Assembly: GCA_029960065.1 (NCBI GenBank)
Contig: JASCOF010000005.1
Span: 62,001 to 126,000 of the forward strand
Direction of reading: 5' to 3'
Source of the DNA: Flavobacteriaceae bacterium PS02336
Lineage (GTDB): Bacteria > Bacteroidota > Bacteroidia > Flavobacteriales > Flavobacteriaceae
Length of the DNA stretch: 64,000 nucleotides
Below are positions 8,256 through 17,273 of the stretch, in pieces. The notes beneath the pieces are model-generated. The model was not told the origin of the DNA. It did no database searches and saw only the letters and a list, made by a program, of their open reading frames with translations. The position numbers and the translations under genes were made by a program. Positions within the stretch are counted from its first letter, which is position 1; each line of letters starts with the position of its first letter.

Positions 8256-8666
8256 ATGTATCCACTAGACATGGTAAAACCAATGGAAGCTGAATTAACA
8301 GCTGCAGGTTTTCAAGATTTACATAGTGCTGAAGCTGTTGAGAATGCTATCAAAGCTGAAGGTACCACTTTAGTTGTTGTAAACTCTGTTTGTGGTTGTG
8401 CTGCTAGAAATGCACGTCCAGGAGCAAAAATGAGTTTAGAAGGCGCTAAAAAACCAGATCACCTTATTACGGTTTTCGCAGGTGTTGACAAAGAAGCAGT
8501 TGATGCTGCAAGACAACACATGTTTCCTTTTCCTCCATCATCGCCATCAATGGCTTTGTTCAAAAACGGAGAATTGGTTCACATGTTAGAGCGTCACCAC
8601 ATCGAAGGACGTCCAGCTGAATTAATCGCTGAGAATTTGCAAGATGCGTTTAACGAGTTTTGTTAA
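8256..8666 (+). CDS. bacilliredoxin, BrxA/BrxB family
   Basis: 136 aa, the usual family length. Cys46-Gly-Cys48 in NSVCGCAARNARPG is the redox motif of the YphP/YqiW (bacilliredoxin) family, and the MFPFPPSSPSMALFKNGELV stretch is also diagnostic. In Firmicutes these proteins remove bacillithiol from modified cysteines, and many Bacteroidota make bacillithiol. Cytosolic, no signal peptide. It has its own promoter and terminator. The family assignment is firm; the substrate in this organism is inferred. Confidence 0.93.
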   Translation: MYPLDMVKPMEAELTAAGFQDLHSAEAVENAIKAEGTTLVVVNSVCGCAARNARPGAKMSLEGAKKPDHLITVFAGVDKEAVDAARQHMFPFPPSSPSMALFKNGELVHMLERHHIEGRPAELIAENLQDAFNEFC

Positions 8667-8674
8667 TTTTTTTG

Positions 8675-8722
8675 AAGATGCTAAGGTTCTGAGATGCTAA
8701 GATTCTAAGTTTTTTAGATTCA
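8675..8722. repeat. octamer repeat array (AAGnTnCT units)
   Basis: Four exact 8-bp steps, AAGATGCT, AAGGTTCT, GAGATGCT and AAGATTCT (8675-8706), followed by looser copies. It begins 8 nt after the bacilliredoxin stop. The complementary array lies at 9012-9056. Confidence 0.8.
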
Positions 8723-8752
8723 AAGTGTCGAAGGTGCGGAGGTGAAAAATTT

Positions 8753-8796
8753 AAAAAAAGGTCTGTTTCAAAATTGAAACAGACCTTTTTGTTTTT
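8753..8796 (+). terminator. intrinsic terminator of the bacilliredoxin gene
   Basis: Arms AGGTCTGTTTCA and TGAAACAGACCT with a 4-nt loop are followed by TTTTTGTTTTT. An A-run before the stem makes it work in both directions. Confidence 0.85.
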
Positions 8797-8798
8797 AT

Positions 8799-8964
8799 AT
8801 GTTCCGTAGGAACATCTCGTCGGTAGAAAAAAATGTATTGTTGTTATTTACGTTCCGTAGGAACGTTTGATTTTTAATAATCCAATAATACCAAACGTTC
8901 CTACGGAACGTAAAATTCGGTTGATTGCTATTTTTTTCTACCTACGAAACATTCCTACGGAATG
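8799..8964. repeat. cluster of four short palindromes in inverted arrangement
   Basis: ATGTTCC-GTA-GGAACAT (8799-8815) and ACGTTCC-GTA-GGAACGT (8850-8866) are followed by ACGTTCC-TAC-GGAACGT (8895-8911) and CATTCC-TAC-GGAATG (8950-8964), so the second pair is the mirror of the first. Flanking DNA is also inverted: 8821-8834 against 8930-8943, 13 of 14 matching. It looks like a REP/BIME-type element. No transposase is adjacent. Confidence 0.8.
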
Positions 8965-9011
8965 ATGTCATTATGTGAAAAAAGAAACGCTGAGCTTTAT
9001 TAGAAAAAAAG

Positions 9012-9056
9012 TAGAAATCTTAGAATCTTAGTATCTCAGCAACTTAGCTTCTCAAG
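9012..9056. repeat. octamer repeat array (TAGnATCT units)
   Basis: TAGAATCT, TAGTATCT, CAGCAACT and TAGCTTCT occupy 9021-9052 in exact 8-bp steps and run up to the stop codon of the efflux channel gene. It is complementary in type to the array at 8675-8722. Confidence 0.8.
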
Positions 9057-10421
9057 TTAATTCCATCCTCCTCCCAGGGCTTTATACAATTGAACCATAG
9101 AACTCAATTGTTTTTGGGTTAACTGCGAAAGGCTCAACTGCGCTTCAAACAAAGATCTTTGCGCATCTAGAACTTCCAGGTACGAAACATAACCGTTGTA
9201 ATATCTGGCGTTTGAAAGATCGTAGTTTTTTTGAGCCGCTACGACTTGTCGGTTTCTGGCTGTCCATTCTTCTTTAAACATCGCAACGTTTTGGAGCGAG
9301 TTCTCGACCTCAGAGATAGCGGTTAAATACGTTTTTTGAAAAGTAAATTTCGCTTCTTCCGCAATTTGTCTGTTCACTTCAACGCGGCGTTTGTTTTTTC
9401 CGAAGTTGAAAATCGGACCCGCAACTCCAGCGCCAACATTTTGTGTATAAGAACCATCATTAAATAAATCTCCAACCGTAATACTGGCAAAACCAGCCAG
9501 CGCTCCAATGTTGAAAGACGGATATCGCAAAGCTTGTGCAACGCCAATTCTTTCAAAAGCGGCTTTGTATAAATACTCCTGACGTTTTACATCGGGTCTG
9601 TTTTGTAATAAAGCAGATGGAACAGAAGTTGGAAATTCTGTCATAATCAATAATTCGCTGTTGGTTTTTCCTCTTGGAACAGCCTGTGGAACTTGTCCAA
9701 CCAGAATTGAAATTGAATTTTCTAAAGCCGTAATCTGTCTTTTAATTAACGGAATATTCGCTTCGGCAATGGCGACCTGTTGTTCGATCTGCACTTTATC
9801 TAATTCGGCAACATAACCGCTTATAAAACGTTCATTAATGATATCGTAAGCTTTTTGTCTAGTTTCTAAAGTATGAATGGTAATTTCAAGCTGATTATCA
9901 AAATCCCTCAGTTCAAAATAAGAAGTCGCAATTGCACTGACAATATTGGACAGCACTACTTTTCGGGCTTCATCAGAAGCTAAAAGTTCATTTTGTAAAG
10001 CTTTAGTTTGATGACGGTATTTTCCCCAAAAATCAAGTTCCCAAGACATATTGGCAAATACAGACGACGGCTGCATGAAAGTCTCGGCACTATTAACCTG
10101 GCCAGAATATTGAAAAGCAGGAAATAAATCGGCTTTTGCCATTCCTAGATTGGCTTGTACTTGTTCTAATCGCGCAATGGCAATTTTAAGATCGTAGTTA
10201 TTCTGGATTCCTTTTTCAATCAAACCAATTAAGACATCATCGTTAAATATTGTTGACCATTTTATAGTCGTAACCGATTTTGTGCTATCAGCAGGCTGAT
10301 TGCTGTAACGGAAAGAATCTGTTTGAGGCTGTTCTGGTTTGGCATACTTTGGTCCAACCATACATCCGTAAGGGAAAACAGCTATCAAAAATATTGCTGG
10401 AAGTATTTTTAGAGTTTTCAT
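9057..10421 (-). CDS. outer-membrane efflux lipoprotein, TolC/NodT family
   Basis: 454 aa. A lipobox ends at Cys20 (IAVFPYGC), so the protein is a lipid-anchored outer-membrane channel. MVGPKYAKPEQP after it and the two long helical repeats (each with an NYDLKIAIARLEQ or AQKNYDLSNARYYNGYV type helix) are the outer-membrane efflux protein pattern. It forms the exit duct of a tripartite RND pump. Its start overlaps the stop of the RND permease gene by 4 nt, so the two are translationally coupled, and it is the last gene of the operon. Drug or metal specificity cannot be read from sequence. Confidence 0.94.
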   Translation of the reverse strand: MKTLKILPAIFLIAVFPYGCMVGPKYAKPEQPQTDSFRYSNQPADSTKSVTTIKWSTIFNDDVLIGLIEKGIQNNYDLKIAIARLEQVQANLGMAKADLFPAFQYSGQVNSAETFMQPSSVFANMSWELDFWGKYRHQTKALQNELLASDEARKVVLSNIVSAIATSYFELRDFDNQLEITIHTLETRQKAYDIINERFISGYVAELDKVQIEQQVAIAEANIPLIKRQITALENSISILVGQVPQAVPRGKTNSELLIMTEFPTSVPSALLQNRPDVKRQEYLYKAAFERIGVAQALRYPSFNIGALAGFASITVGDLFNDGSYTQNVGAGVAGPIFNFGKNKRRVEVNRQIAEEAKFTFQKTYLTAISEVENSLQNVAMFKEEWTARNRQVVAAQKNYDLSNARYYNGYVSYLEVLDAQRSLFEAQLSLSQLTQKQLSSMVQLYKALGGGWN

Positions 10422-13400
10422 TGTTCGTCCTTTTTAGGTTCATCGGTTTCATCGGTTTTTTTCTTTCCGAAGGTTTCAATAAATACAAACAATACGGGAA
10501 TCAGACAAACTCCCAAAATAGTGGCGACAAGCATACCGCTAAAAACAGTCATTCCCATAACTTTTCTAGCCTGCGCTCCCGCACCAGTCGCGGTCAGCAA
10601 TGGAACAACTCCCAAAATGAAAGCAAAAGCCGTCATTAAAATAGGACGGAAACGCAGTTTTGCAGCATATAAAGCGGCATCTTTTGCAGGCATTCCTTTT
10701 TCATATTCTTCTTTTGCAAATTCTACAATCAGAATGGCATTTTTGGCAGCAAGACCAATTAACATTACCAAACCAATCTGGGCAAAAACGTTATTCACAT
10801 AATCTGGACTCAGCAATCGGCAGATGTATAATCCTAGAAATGCACCGAAAACTGCAAAAGGTGTTCCGAGCAAAACACTGAAAGGAAGTTTCCAGCTTTC
10901 GTATTGTGCGGCGAGAATTAAAAACACGAAAAGCAGCGCCATGATAAAAACGGTATTTCCTTTTCCTTCGGCTTGTTTTTCCTGATAACTCATATTCGCC
11001 CATTCGTAACCCATTCCTGCAGGAAGTACTTTACTTGCCGTTTCCTGTAAAGCAGTCATGGCTTGCGCCGAAGTAAATCCGGGAGCGGGTGTTCCGCCGA
11101 TTTCTGCAGCTCGATACAAATTGAAACGAGTTGTAAATTCGGGACCGCTTACTTTGCGGATTGTGGCAATACTCGAAATCGGAATCATTTTATTGTCTTT
11201 GCTTCGAACAAATATCTTATTAATGTCCTCGGGGTTTACGGTATAACTTGGATCTGCCTGAAGCAGTACGATATATTGTCGTCCAAATTTGTTGAACTCA
11301 TTAATATATTGTCCTCCTAAACTGGCGCCAATGGCGATATTCACATCCGATAAAGAAAGATTGAGTTCTGTTACTTTTTCTCTATCGATGTCTAGGCTAA
11401 TCTGCGGCACATTCGGGTTAAAAGTCGTTCGAATCGTTCCGATTTCAGGCCTCTTTTTGGCTTCGGCCATAAATTGCTGTACATTTTCAAAAAGATACTG
11501 TGGTGTATTTCCTTCCCGATCCTGAAGCATCATGGAGAATCCGGCCGCATTTCCAATTCCAGTAATCGGCGGAGGGCCGAATGCAAAAACGGTTGCTTCG
11601 GGAATTCCGAAAACTACTTTTCCGTTGACTTCTTTTAGAATTTGAAAAACATCTTGTTCGCGTTCTTTCCATTCTTTTAAAGCAACAAAGAAAAATCCGT
11701 TGTTGGTTGCCACCGAGTTTTTGATTAAACTAAATCCAGCAACCGAAGTATAATATTCAACACCTTGATTTTGTGAAAGAATGTGTTCTACTTTTTGAAT
11801 TACTTTTCCAGTCCTTTCTAAAGAAGAAGCACCCGGAAGTTCAATGTTTACAAACATATAACCCTGATCTTCTTCGGGTACAAAACCGCCCGGAATTTTT
11901 CCTCCCAAGAGAATAATCGCCCCAACGACAATTCCGATGAAGATTAAACTTCGAGCAGTTTTTTTAATTAGAAAACCAGAAAAACCAGTGTATTTATTGG
12001 TGAATTTTCCAAATTTATCATTGAACCAAGCGAAGAATTTCCCGAGCCAGCCTTTTGCTTCCTGATTCGGTTTTAATAAAAGAGAACATAAAGCTGGACT
12101 TAAAGTTAAAGCACTTAAAGCGGAGAAAATCACAGATATGGCAATCGTAATGGCAAATTGCTGATACAATCTACCTGTAATTCCAGGCGTTAAAGCTACT
12201 GGAATAAACACGGCGGTCAATACAATTGCGATTGCAATTACGGGGCCGGAAACTTCTTTCATCGCCTGATTGGTAGCTTCTCGTGGAGACATTCCGTGTT
12301 CGATATGATGCATTACGGCTTCCACAACTACAATGGCATCATCGACGACAATTCCGATAGCCAATACTAATCCTAAAAGGGAAAGTACATTTATGGAAAA
12401 TCCGAGTATTGGAAAGAGCATAAAAACCCCAATCAGTGAAACTGGGACGGTTAAAAGCGGAATTAAAGTCGCTCGCCAGTTTTGAAGAAAGATAAAAACC
12501 ACGATAATTACCAGAATAATGGCTTCGACCAAAGTGTGCATGATTTCGTTGATGCCTTCAGAAATGGCTAAAGTGGTGTCTAATGAAACTCGGTACTTTA
12601 AATCCTGCGGAAATCTTTTACTGAGTCTTTCGATTGTGTTTTTTACATTTTCAGCCACTTCGAGAGCATTTGAACCCGGCATTTGTTTGATTCCAATAGT
12701 TCCCGCTGGATTTCCATTCAATTTCGCAATCGAAGCATAACTTTCTGTTCCTAAAGTTACCCTTCCAATATCTTTCAAACGAACCTGCTGATTGCTGATG
12801 TTTGATTTTAAAATGATATTTTCAAAATCTTCAGGATTAACCAAGCGGTCTTTCAGCATTACGTTATAAGTAAACTCGTTGTTTTCGGTCGCAGGCGGAG
12901 CACCAAATTTTCCTCCAGGAGCAATGGCATTTTGATCTTGAATCGATCGTATAATATCGGGAACGGTCAAATTGTATTTGGCCATAATATCGGGCTTGAC
13001 CCAAATTCGCATCGCATAATTACTTCCTCCGTAAAGCGTAACTTCCCCAACTCCCTTAATACGTGCCAAAGCATCTACAATGTTGATATTGGCATAATTG
13101 GTTAGAAAATTTCCGTCGAAGGTTTTGTTGGGAGAATACAAGGACAAAATCAGCATGGGCATTGAGAGTGACTTTTTCGTGGTAACTCCTGTGGTTTTAA
13201 CGTCATTTGGAAGTTTGTTGGTTGCTTCATTAACACGGTTTTGGGTCAGCATGGTAGCATTATCCAAATCCGTTCCCATATCAAACGTAATATTTAACGT
13301 CATACTCCCATCACCTGTATTGGTGGACTGCATGTAAAGCATGTTTTCAACTCCGTTTACCTTTTGTTCGATCGGTGTGGCAACCGCCTGCTCAACGTTT

Positions 13401-13564
13401 AAGGCATTTGCACCACGATAACTCGTTGAAACTTGTACCAAAGGCGGCGCAATTTCAGGATATTGAGCAATAGGTGTTGAAAGGACAGAAAGACCTCCAA
13501 TTAAAACAATGAAAATGGAGAGAACAATAGCAACGATTGGTCTGCGTACAAAGAAATTATCCAT
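10418..13564 (-). CDS. RND efflux permease, HAE1 (AcrB-like) family
   Basis: 1048 aa, full length for the family. The N-terminus MDNFFVRRPIVAIVLSIFIV is a typical AcrB start. TM4 carries the proton-relay pair in GIVVDDAIVVVEA and TM10 the matching Lys in GLAAKNAILIVEFA. Two large periplasmic loops lie between TM1-2 and TM7-8. GFVPEEDQGYMFVNIELPGA is a conserved HAE1 motif. The protein exports hydrophobic or amphiphilic compounds from the inner membrane and periplasm using proton influx. It lies 3 nt after the adaptor gene and overlaps the channel gene by 4 nt. Confidence 0.96.
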   Translation of the reverse strand: MDNFFVRRPIVAIVLSIFIVLIGGLSVLSTPIAQYPEIAPPLVQVSTSYRGANALNVEQAVATPIEQKVNGVENMLYMQSTNTGDGSMTLNITFDMGTDLDNATMLTQNRVNEATNKLPNDVKTTGVTTKKSLSMPMLILSLYSPNKTFDGNFLTNYANINIVDALARIKGVGEVTLYGGSNYAMRIWVKPDIMAKYNLTVPDIIRSIQDQNAIAPGGKFGAPPATENNEFTYNVMLKDRLVNPEDFENIILKSNISNQQVRLKDIGRVTLGTESYASIAKLNGNPAGTIGIKQMPGSNALEVAENVKNTIERLSKRFPQDLKYRVSLDTTLAISEGINEIMHTLVEAIILVIIVVFIFLQNWRATLIPLLTVPVSLIGVFMLFPILGFSINVLSLLGLVLAIGIVVDDAIVVVEAVMHHIEHGMSPREATNQAMKEVSGPVIAIAIVLTAVFIPVALTPGITGRLYQQFAITIAISVIFSALSALTLSPALCSLLLKPNQEAKGWLGKFFAWFNDKFGKFTNKYTGFSGFLIKKTARSLIFIGIVVGAIILLGGKIPGGFVPEEDQGYMFVNIELPGASSLERTGKVIQKVEHILSQNQGVEYYTSVAGFSLIKNSVATNNGFFFVALKEWKEREQDVFQILKEVNGKVVFGIPEATVFAFGPPPITGIGNAAGFSMMLQDREGNTPQYLFENVQQFMAEAKKRPEIGTIRTTFNPNVPQISLDIDREKVTELNLSLSDVNIAIGASLGGQYINEFNKFGRQYIVLLQADPSYTVNPEDINKIFVRSKDNKMIPISSIATIRKVSGPEFTTRFNLYRAAEIGGTPAPGFTSAQAMTALQETASKVLPAGMGYEWANMSYQEKQAEGKGNTVFIMALLFVFLILAAQYESWKLPFSVLLGTPFAVFGAFLGLYICRLLSPDYVNNVFAQIGLVMLIGLAAKNAILIVEFAKEEYEKGMPAKDAALYAAKLRFRPILMTAFAFILGVVPLLTATGAGAQARKVMGMTVFSGMLVATILGVCLIPVLFVFIETFGKKKTDETDEPKKDEQ

Positions 13565-13567
13565 AAT

Positions 13568-14728
13568 CTAGTTGTTTAGAGATGATGCAATCTGCTTTTT
13601 ATCTTTGTCGGCAACATAAGGAACTGGAACAACAGTTGATCCGGGCTGAATAAACTGATTGCCAATAATAGCGACCTTTTCGTCGGGTTTTAAACCTTTA
13701 GTGATAATCCAGTCGACACCAATTTTTTGTCCGACTTCGACCATTCGGGTTTGGATCGTATTTTTATTATCTATAATTGAAACCTGAAAAAGTCCCTGAA
13801 TTTCGGTTACCGCTTTCTGCGGCACTACTATAGCATCTTTTTGGGTTCGCAGTAAAACACGGACTTTTGCAAACTGACCAGATCGTAAAGTGCCGTCTGG
13901 ATTGGGAAACTGCGCTTCGATAGTTACAGTTCCGGTGGTAGGATCAATTTTAGTGTCAGAAAAATTAAGACTTCCTTTTTCCGAATGGGTACTTCCGTCA
14001 GAAAGTATTAAAGCAAGATCCGTAATACGTTCTCCGGCTTTGACCTGCTTTTGATATCGTAAATAATCGGATTCGCTTACGGTAAACTGAACTCTGACTT
14101 TTTCTAGTTTGGAAACAGTGTTTAGTTTCGAATCGTTTCCAATTCGGGTAATATAATCTCCCAATCGGGCGTTCGAAAGTCCGATCACGCCATCAATCGG
14201 AGATCGTATATCACAGTAACTTCTCTCGATCTGCTGGTTTCTTAAGCTGGCCTGCACACTGTTTAAGTTCGATTTAGCGGCTTTGTCTTTGGCTACAGCC
14301 GCATCCAATTCACGCTTGCTGACGGCATTCATATCTGCAAGAGGTCGAATTCTTTTTAATTCTTCTTCAGCATTTACCAAATTACTTTGAGCGGCAGCAA
14401 CTTGTCCGCGAACTTGATCCACTTTTGTATCATATTCTAACGGGTCGATGGTGTATAAAAGCTGTCCTTTTTTTACTCTCTGACCTTCTTTAAAATGAAT
14501 GCCGGTCAGGATGCCATCCACTCTTGCGATTAATTCAATGTCTAAATCTCCAAAAGTCTGTCCCGCAAAATCTTTGTAAATGGGGACATCTTCACTTTTG
14601 ACCGTAACAAAAGGAGCCTGCATTGGAGGAGGCGCTTTGGGCTGTTCTTTTTTGCAGGAAGTTAAAAAGGTTAAAAGAAAGAATAGGGGAAGGATTGGTT
14701 TTGGTAGTTTTAAAGCATTCATAATCAC
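13568..14728 (-). CDS. RND efflux periplasmic adaptor (membrane fusion protein)
   Basis: 386 aa lipoprotein with lipobox LTFLTSC (Cys25). The lipoyl half-motif ELIARVDGILTGIHFKEGQ, a helical hairpin (VRGQVAAAQSNLVNAEEEL), the second lipoyl half (RSYCDIRSPIDGVIG) and beta-barrel segments follow the AcrA order. It bridges the permease and the outer-membrane channel. First gene of the leftward efflux operon. The start could also be the ATG two codons later. No regulator gene is adjacent. The upstream region holds a GCAACA-A-TGTTGC dyad (14804-14816), a possible operator. Confidence 0.94.
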   Translation of the reverse strand: MIMNALKLPKPILPLFFLLTFLTSCKKEQPKAPPPMQAPFVTVKSEDVPIYKDFAGQTFGDLDIELIARVDGILTGIHFKEGQRVKKGQLLYTIDPLEYDTKVDQVRGQVAAAQSNLVNAEEELKRIRPLADMNAVSKRELDAAVAKDKAAKSNLNSVQASLRNQQIERSYCDIRSPIDGVIGLSNARLGDYITRIGNDSKLNTVSKLEKVRVQFTVSESDYLRYQKQVKAGERITDLALILSDGSTHSEKGSLNFSDTKIDPTTGTVTIEAQFPNPDGTLRSGQFAKVRVLLRTQKDAIVVPQKAVTEIQGLFQVSIIDNKNTIQTRMVEVGQKIGVDWIITKGLKPDEKVAIIGNQFIQPGSTVVPVPYVADKDKKQIASSLNN

Positions 14729-14910
14729 AAATGTTAAAATTATACCACATAAATTTAATGAATTTTTGTAACGAATTGATAAACAGTGTTTGTTTTTTGC
14801 TAATGCAACAATGTTGCTTGTTTTTAATTAATATAAAAAGCAGATCTTAAATTCCTTAAACCGCTGTAAAATCACGAGTTTTATTGTTTTTAAAATTGAA
14901 AAGAAAGACT

Positions 14911-14918
14911 TACCTTTG
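14911..14918 (+). promoter_or_regulatory. -7 box TACCTTTG of trhO
   Basis: Perfect TAnnTTTG match 65 nt before the trhO ATG. A TTG at 14884-14886 is a weak -33 candidate (spacer 24). Confidence 0.55.
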
Positions 14919-14983
14919 CACCCGAATTTATTCCATTTATAGATTCGTAATTAATTTATTCTTAACTTAAAATTGTTTATAGC

Positions 14984-16360
14984 ATGCAACTGTATAACAC
15001 TTTAAGCGCAGAAGAAAGAGCCATCATGATCGATGATGCCGGTAAACAACGACTAACGTTGTCTTTCTATGCGTATGCCAAAATTCAAGATCCACAAAAA
15101 TTTCGTAACGATTTATTCATTGCCTGGAACGCACTCGATGCTTTAGGAAGAATTTATGTTGCCCATGAAGGAATTAATGCTCAAATGAGTGTTCCTGCTG
15201 AAAATTTTGAAGCTTTCAGAGAAACTTTGGAAGCTTATGATTTTATGAAAGACATACGATTGAATGTTGCCGTAGAACAAGACGATCATTCCTTTTTAAA
15301 ATTGACCATCAAAGTGCGTCACAAAATCGTTGCTGACGGTTTAAATGATGAAACTTTTGATGTTACTAATATTGGCGTTCACTTAAAAGCCAAAGAATTC
15401 AACGAAATACTTGATGATCCAAATACAATTGTAGTAGATTTTAGAAATCATTATGAAAGTGAAGTCGGACATTTTAAAGGTGCTATTACTCCAGATGTGG
15501 AAACTTTCAGAGAAAGTTTACCGATTATCAATGATCAGCTTAAAGACCACAAGGAAGACAAAAATCTGGTAATGTATTGTACTGGAGGTATTCGCTGTGA
15601 AAAAGCGAGTGCTTACTTTAAACACCAAGGTTTTAAAAACGTTTATCAATTGGAAGGCGGAATTATTAATTACGCTAAACAATTGAAAGAAGAAGGTTTA
15701 GAAAGCAAATTCATTGGTAAAAACTTCGTATTTGATAATCGTCTGGGCGAAAGAATTACAGATGATATTATTTCGCAATGCCACCAATGCGGAAAACCTT
15801 GCGACAATCACACAAACTGCGAAAATGACGGCTGTCATTTATTGTTTATTCAGTGTGATGAATGTAAAGCAACAATGGAAAACTGTTGTTCTACAGAATG
15901 TTTAGAAATTATTCATATGCCTTTGGTTGACCAAGTTCGTTTAAGAACTGGAAAACAAGTTGGAAATAAAGTCTTCAGAAAAGGTAAATCTGAAAACCTG
16001 AAATTCAAACATTCAGGCGAACTTCCAGAGACTGCTTTGGCTACAGCTCAAAAGCCAGCGGATATTCGTCAGAAAATAAAAGTAAAAAAAGTACTTCTTG
16101 GAAAAGCGGAACATTATTATGTAAAAGCGCAGGTTGGACAATTTACTATAGAAAATCAAGAACTAAATAGTGGTGATAGAATCTTAATTTCTGGTCCAAC
16201 TACAGGCGATCAAGAAATGATTTTGAATAGAATTATTGTTGATGGTGCAGAAACTCAAACTGCTAAGATTGGTGATAAGGTTACTTTTGAGGTTCCATTC
16301 CGTATTCGTTTGTCAGATAAATTGTATAAAATTGTAAATCAGCATAAATTTTTATGCTAA
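14984..16360 (+). CDS. trhO: tRNA uridine(34) hydroxylase TrhO with a C-terminal U32-type domain
   Basis: 458 aa, about 100 longer than typical TrhO (E. coli YceA about 350). The order is an N-terminal acylphosphatase-like domain (25-115), a rhodanese domain (about 145-235) with catalytic Cys199 in YCTGGIRCEK, and a Cys-rich zinc-binding region (266-306). The family makes 5-hydroxyuridine at wobble position 34 of tRNAs, using oxygen. Residues about 366-452 are an added domain matching the C-terminal domain of the U32 protein encoded just downstream, with about 45 of 84 aligned residues identical by eye and the same ending SDKLYKIV. This extension is the odd feature; tRNA binding or partner contact is inferred. 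Confidence 0.93.
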   Translation: MQLYNTLSAEERAIMIDDAGKQRLTLSFYAYAKIQDPQKFRNDLFIAWNALDALGRIYVAHEGINAQMSVPAENFEAFRETLEAYDFMKDIRLNVAVEQDDHSFLKLTIKVRHKIVADGLNDETFDVTNIGVHLKAKEFNEILDDPNTIVVDFRNHYESEVGHFKGAITPDVETFRESLPIINDQLKDHKEDKNLVMYCTGGIRCEKASAYFKHQGFKNVYQLEGGIINYAKQLKEEGLESKFIGKNFVFDNRLGERITDDIISQCHQCGKPCDNHTNCENDGCHLLFIQCDECKATMENCCSTECLEIIHMPLVDQVRLRTGKQVGNKVFRKGKSENLKFKHSGELPETALATAQKPADIRQKIKVKKVLLGKAEHYYVKAQVGQFTIENQELNSGDRILISGPTTGDQEMILNRIIVDGAETQTAKIGDKVTFEVPFRIRLSDKLYKIVNQHKFLC

Positions 16361-16367
16361 TTTATTT

Positions 16368-16802
16368 ATGTCACAATCCTTTACCAAATTATGGACTCAT
16401 GCAATTTGGGCAACCAAAAAGCGTCAGGAATTAATTGATTTTTCAATTGAGAAAACATTATACGATTTCATTTGGCAAGAGCTAACTGAACTTGGATGTC
16501 CCGTTAGAATCATAAACGGAATGCCTGACCATGTGCATGTTTTATTTTTACAAAATCCACAAAAGACAATCACAGATATTGTGAAGCAAATAAAAGGAAG
16601 TTCTTCTCATTTTATGAATAGAGGAGAATTTATCCTTGAAAAATTTGCATGGCAAACTGGTTTTGGCGCTTTCTCTGTCAGCGAATCTCAGTTAGATGCT
16701 GTTTATAATTATATTAAGAATCAAAAGCAACATCATCTTAAGAAAAACGGACAAGATGAATTTGATGAGTTTGTAAAATTGCATGGATTGGGGGATCAAT
16801 GA
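16368..16802 (+). CDS. IS200-type Y1 transposase (RAYT-like)
   Basis: 144 aa, the size of an IS200 TnpA. His55-Val-His57 in MPDHVHVLF is the HUH metal-binding motif, and Tyr115 in YNYIKNQKQHH is the nucleophile that would form a covalent bond with single-stranded DNA. All catalytic residues are present. It begins 8 nt after the trhO stop and no typical IS200 ends were recognised. A palindrome array (16815-17140) starts 13 nt after its stop. This resembles REP-associated transposases that live beside the palindromes they process rather than a freely moving IS. Transposition activity is not shown. Confidence 0.9.
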   Translation: MSQSFTKLWTHAIWATKKRQELIDFSIEKTLYDFIWQELTELGCPVRIINGMPDHVHVLFLQNPQKTITDIVKQIKGSSSHFMNRGEFILEKFAWQTGFGAFSVSESQLDAVYNYIKNQKQHHLKKNGQDEFDEFVKLHGLGDQ

Positions 16803-16814
16803 TTTCTTATAGAT

Positions 16815-17140
16815 ACGTTTCCCGTGGTTGAAACCACGGGCTATATTTAATAAACATGCGATAGAAAAACATGGCCTGCGGTTTCAACTGCATGGACACA
16901 ACGAATTTTCTCAACGATTATGCATTTTGTAGGATTGGATCCGACACGTTCCCCGTGGTTGAAACCACGGGCTATATTTGAAAAACATTCGTAGATAAAA
17001 CATAGCCTGCGGTTTCAACCGCAGGAACGCAACGGATATCCTCAACGATTGTGTATTTTTTAAAATTGAATCTTCAACGTTACACAACAATACGTTTCCC
17101 ACGTTTGAAACCGTGGGCTATGTTTAATAAAGATTACGCA
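16815..17140. repeat. palindrome array downstream of the Y1 transposase (131- and 146-bp units)
   Basis: Units start at 16815, 16946 and 17092 (last one partial) with ACGTTYCCC. Each full unit has one hairpin of the type CCCGTGGTT-GA-AACCACGGG (16821-16840, 16952-16971) and one of the type CCTGCGGTT-TC-AACCGCAGG (17006-17025 perfect; 16874-16895 degenerate). The third copy (17098-17117) is an imperfect dyad. Unit spacing is 131 and 146 bp. Confidence 0.85.
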
Positions 17141-17209
17141 ACGATTCACAAATAATTTTTAAAATATAGACTATGATATAAATCATAGAAATCTAATCCA
17201 TACCCACAT

Positions 17210-17217
17210 TATTTTTG
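17210..17217 (+). promoter_or_regulatory. -7 box TATTTTTG of trhP
   Basis: Perfect TAnnTTTG. A transcript from here would leave only about 5 nt before the ATG at 17229 but about 50 nt before the ATG at 17274, favouring the later start. Confidence 0.45.
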
Positions 17218-17273
17218 CCAATTGTTAGATGAGTAGATTCATAAAACATATCATTGGAAAAATAAAATCAAAA

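Noticed and set aside
10280..10639. 119-codon plus-strand frame across the RND pump-channel junction
   Set aside because: Antisense to two clear genes, with no domain or promoter.
16368..16802. A mobile IS200 insertion with defined ends
   Set aside because: No subterminal IS200 hairpins or target-site signature could be drawn at either side; it is better described as a resident Y1 gene beside repeats.
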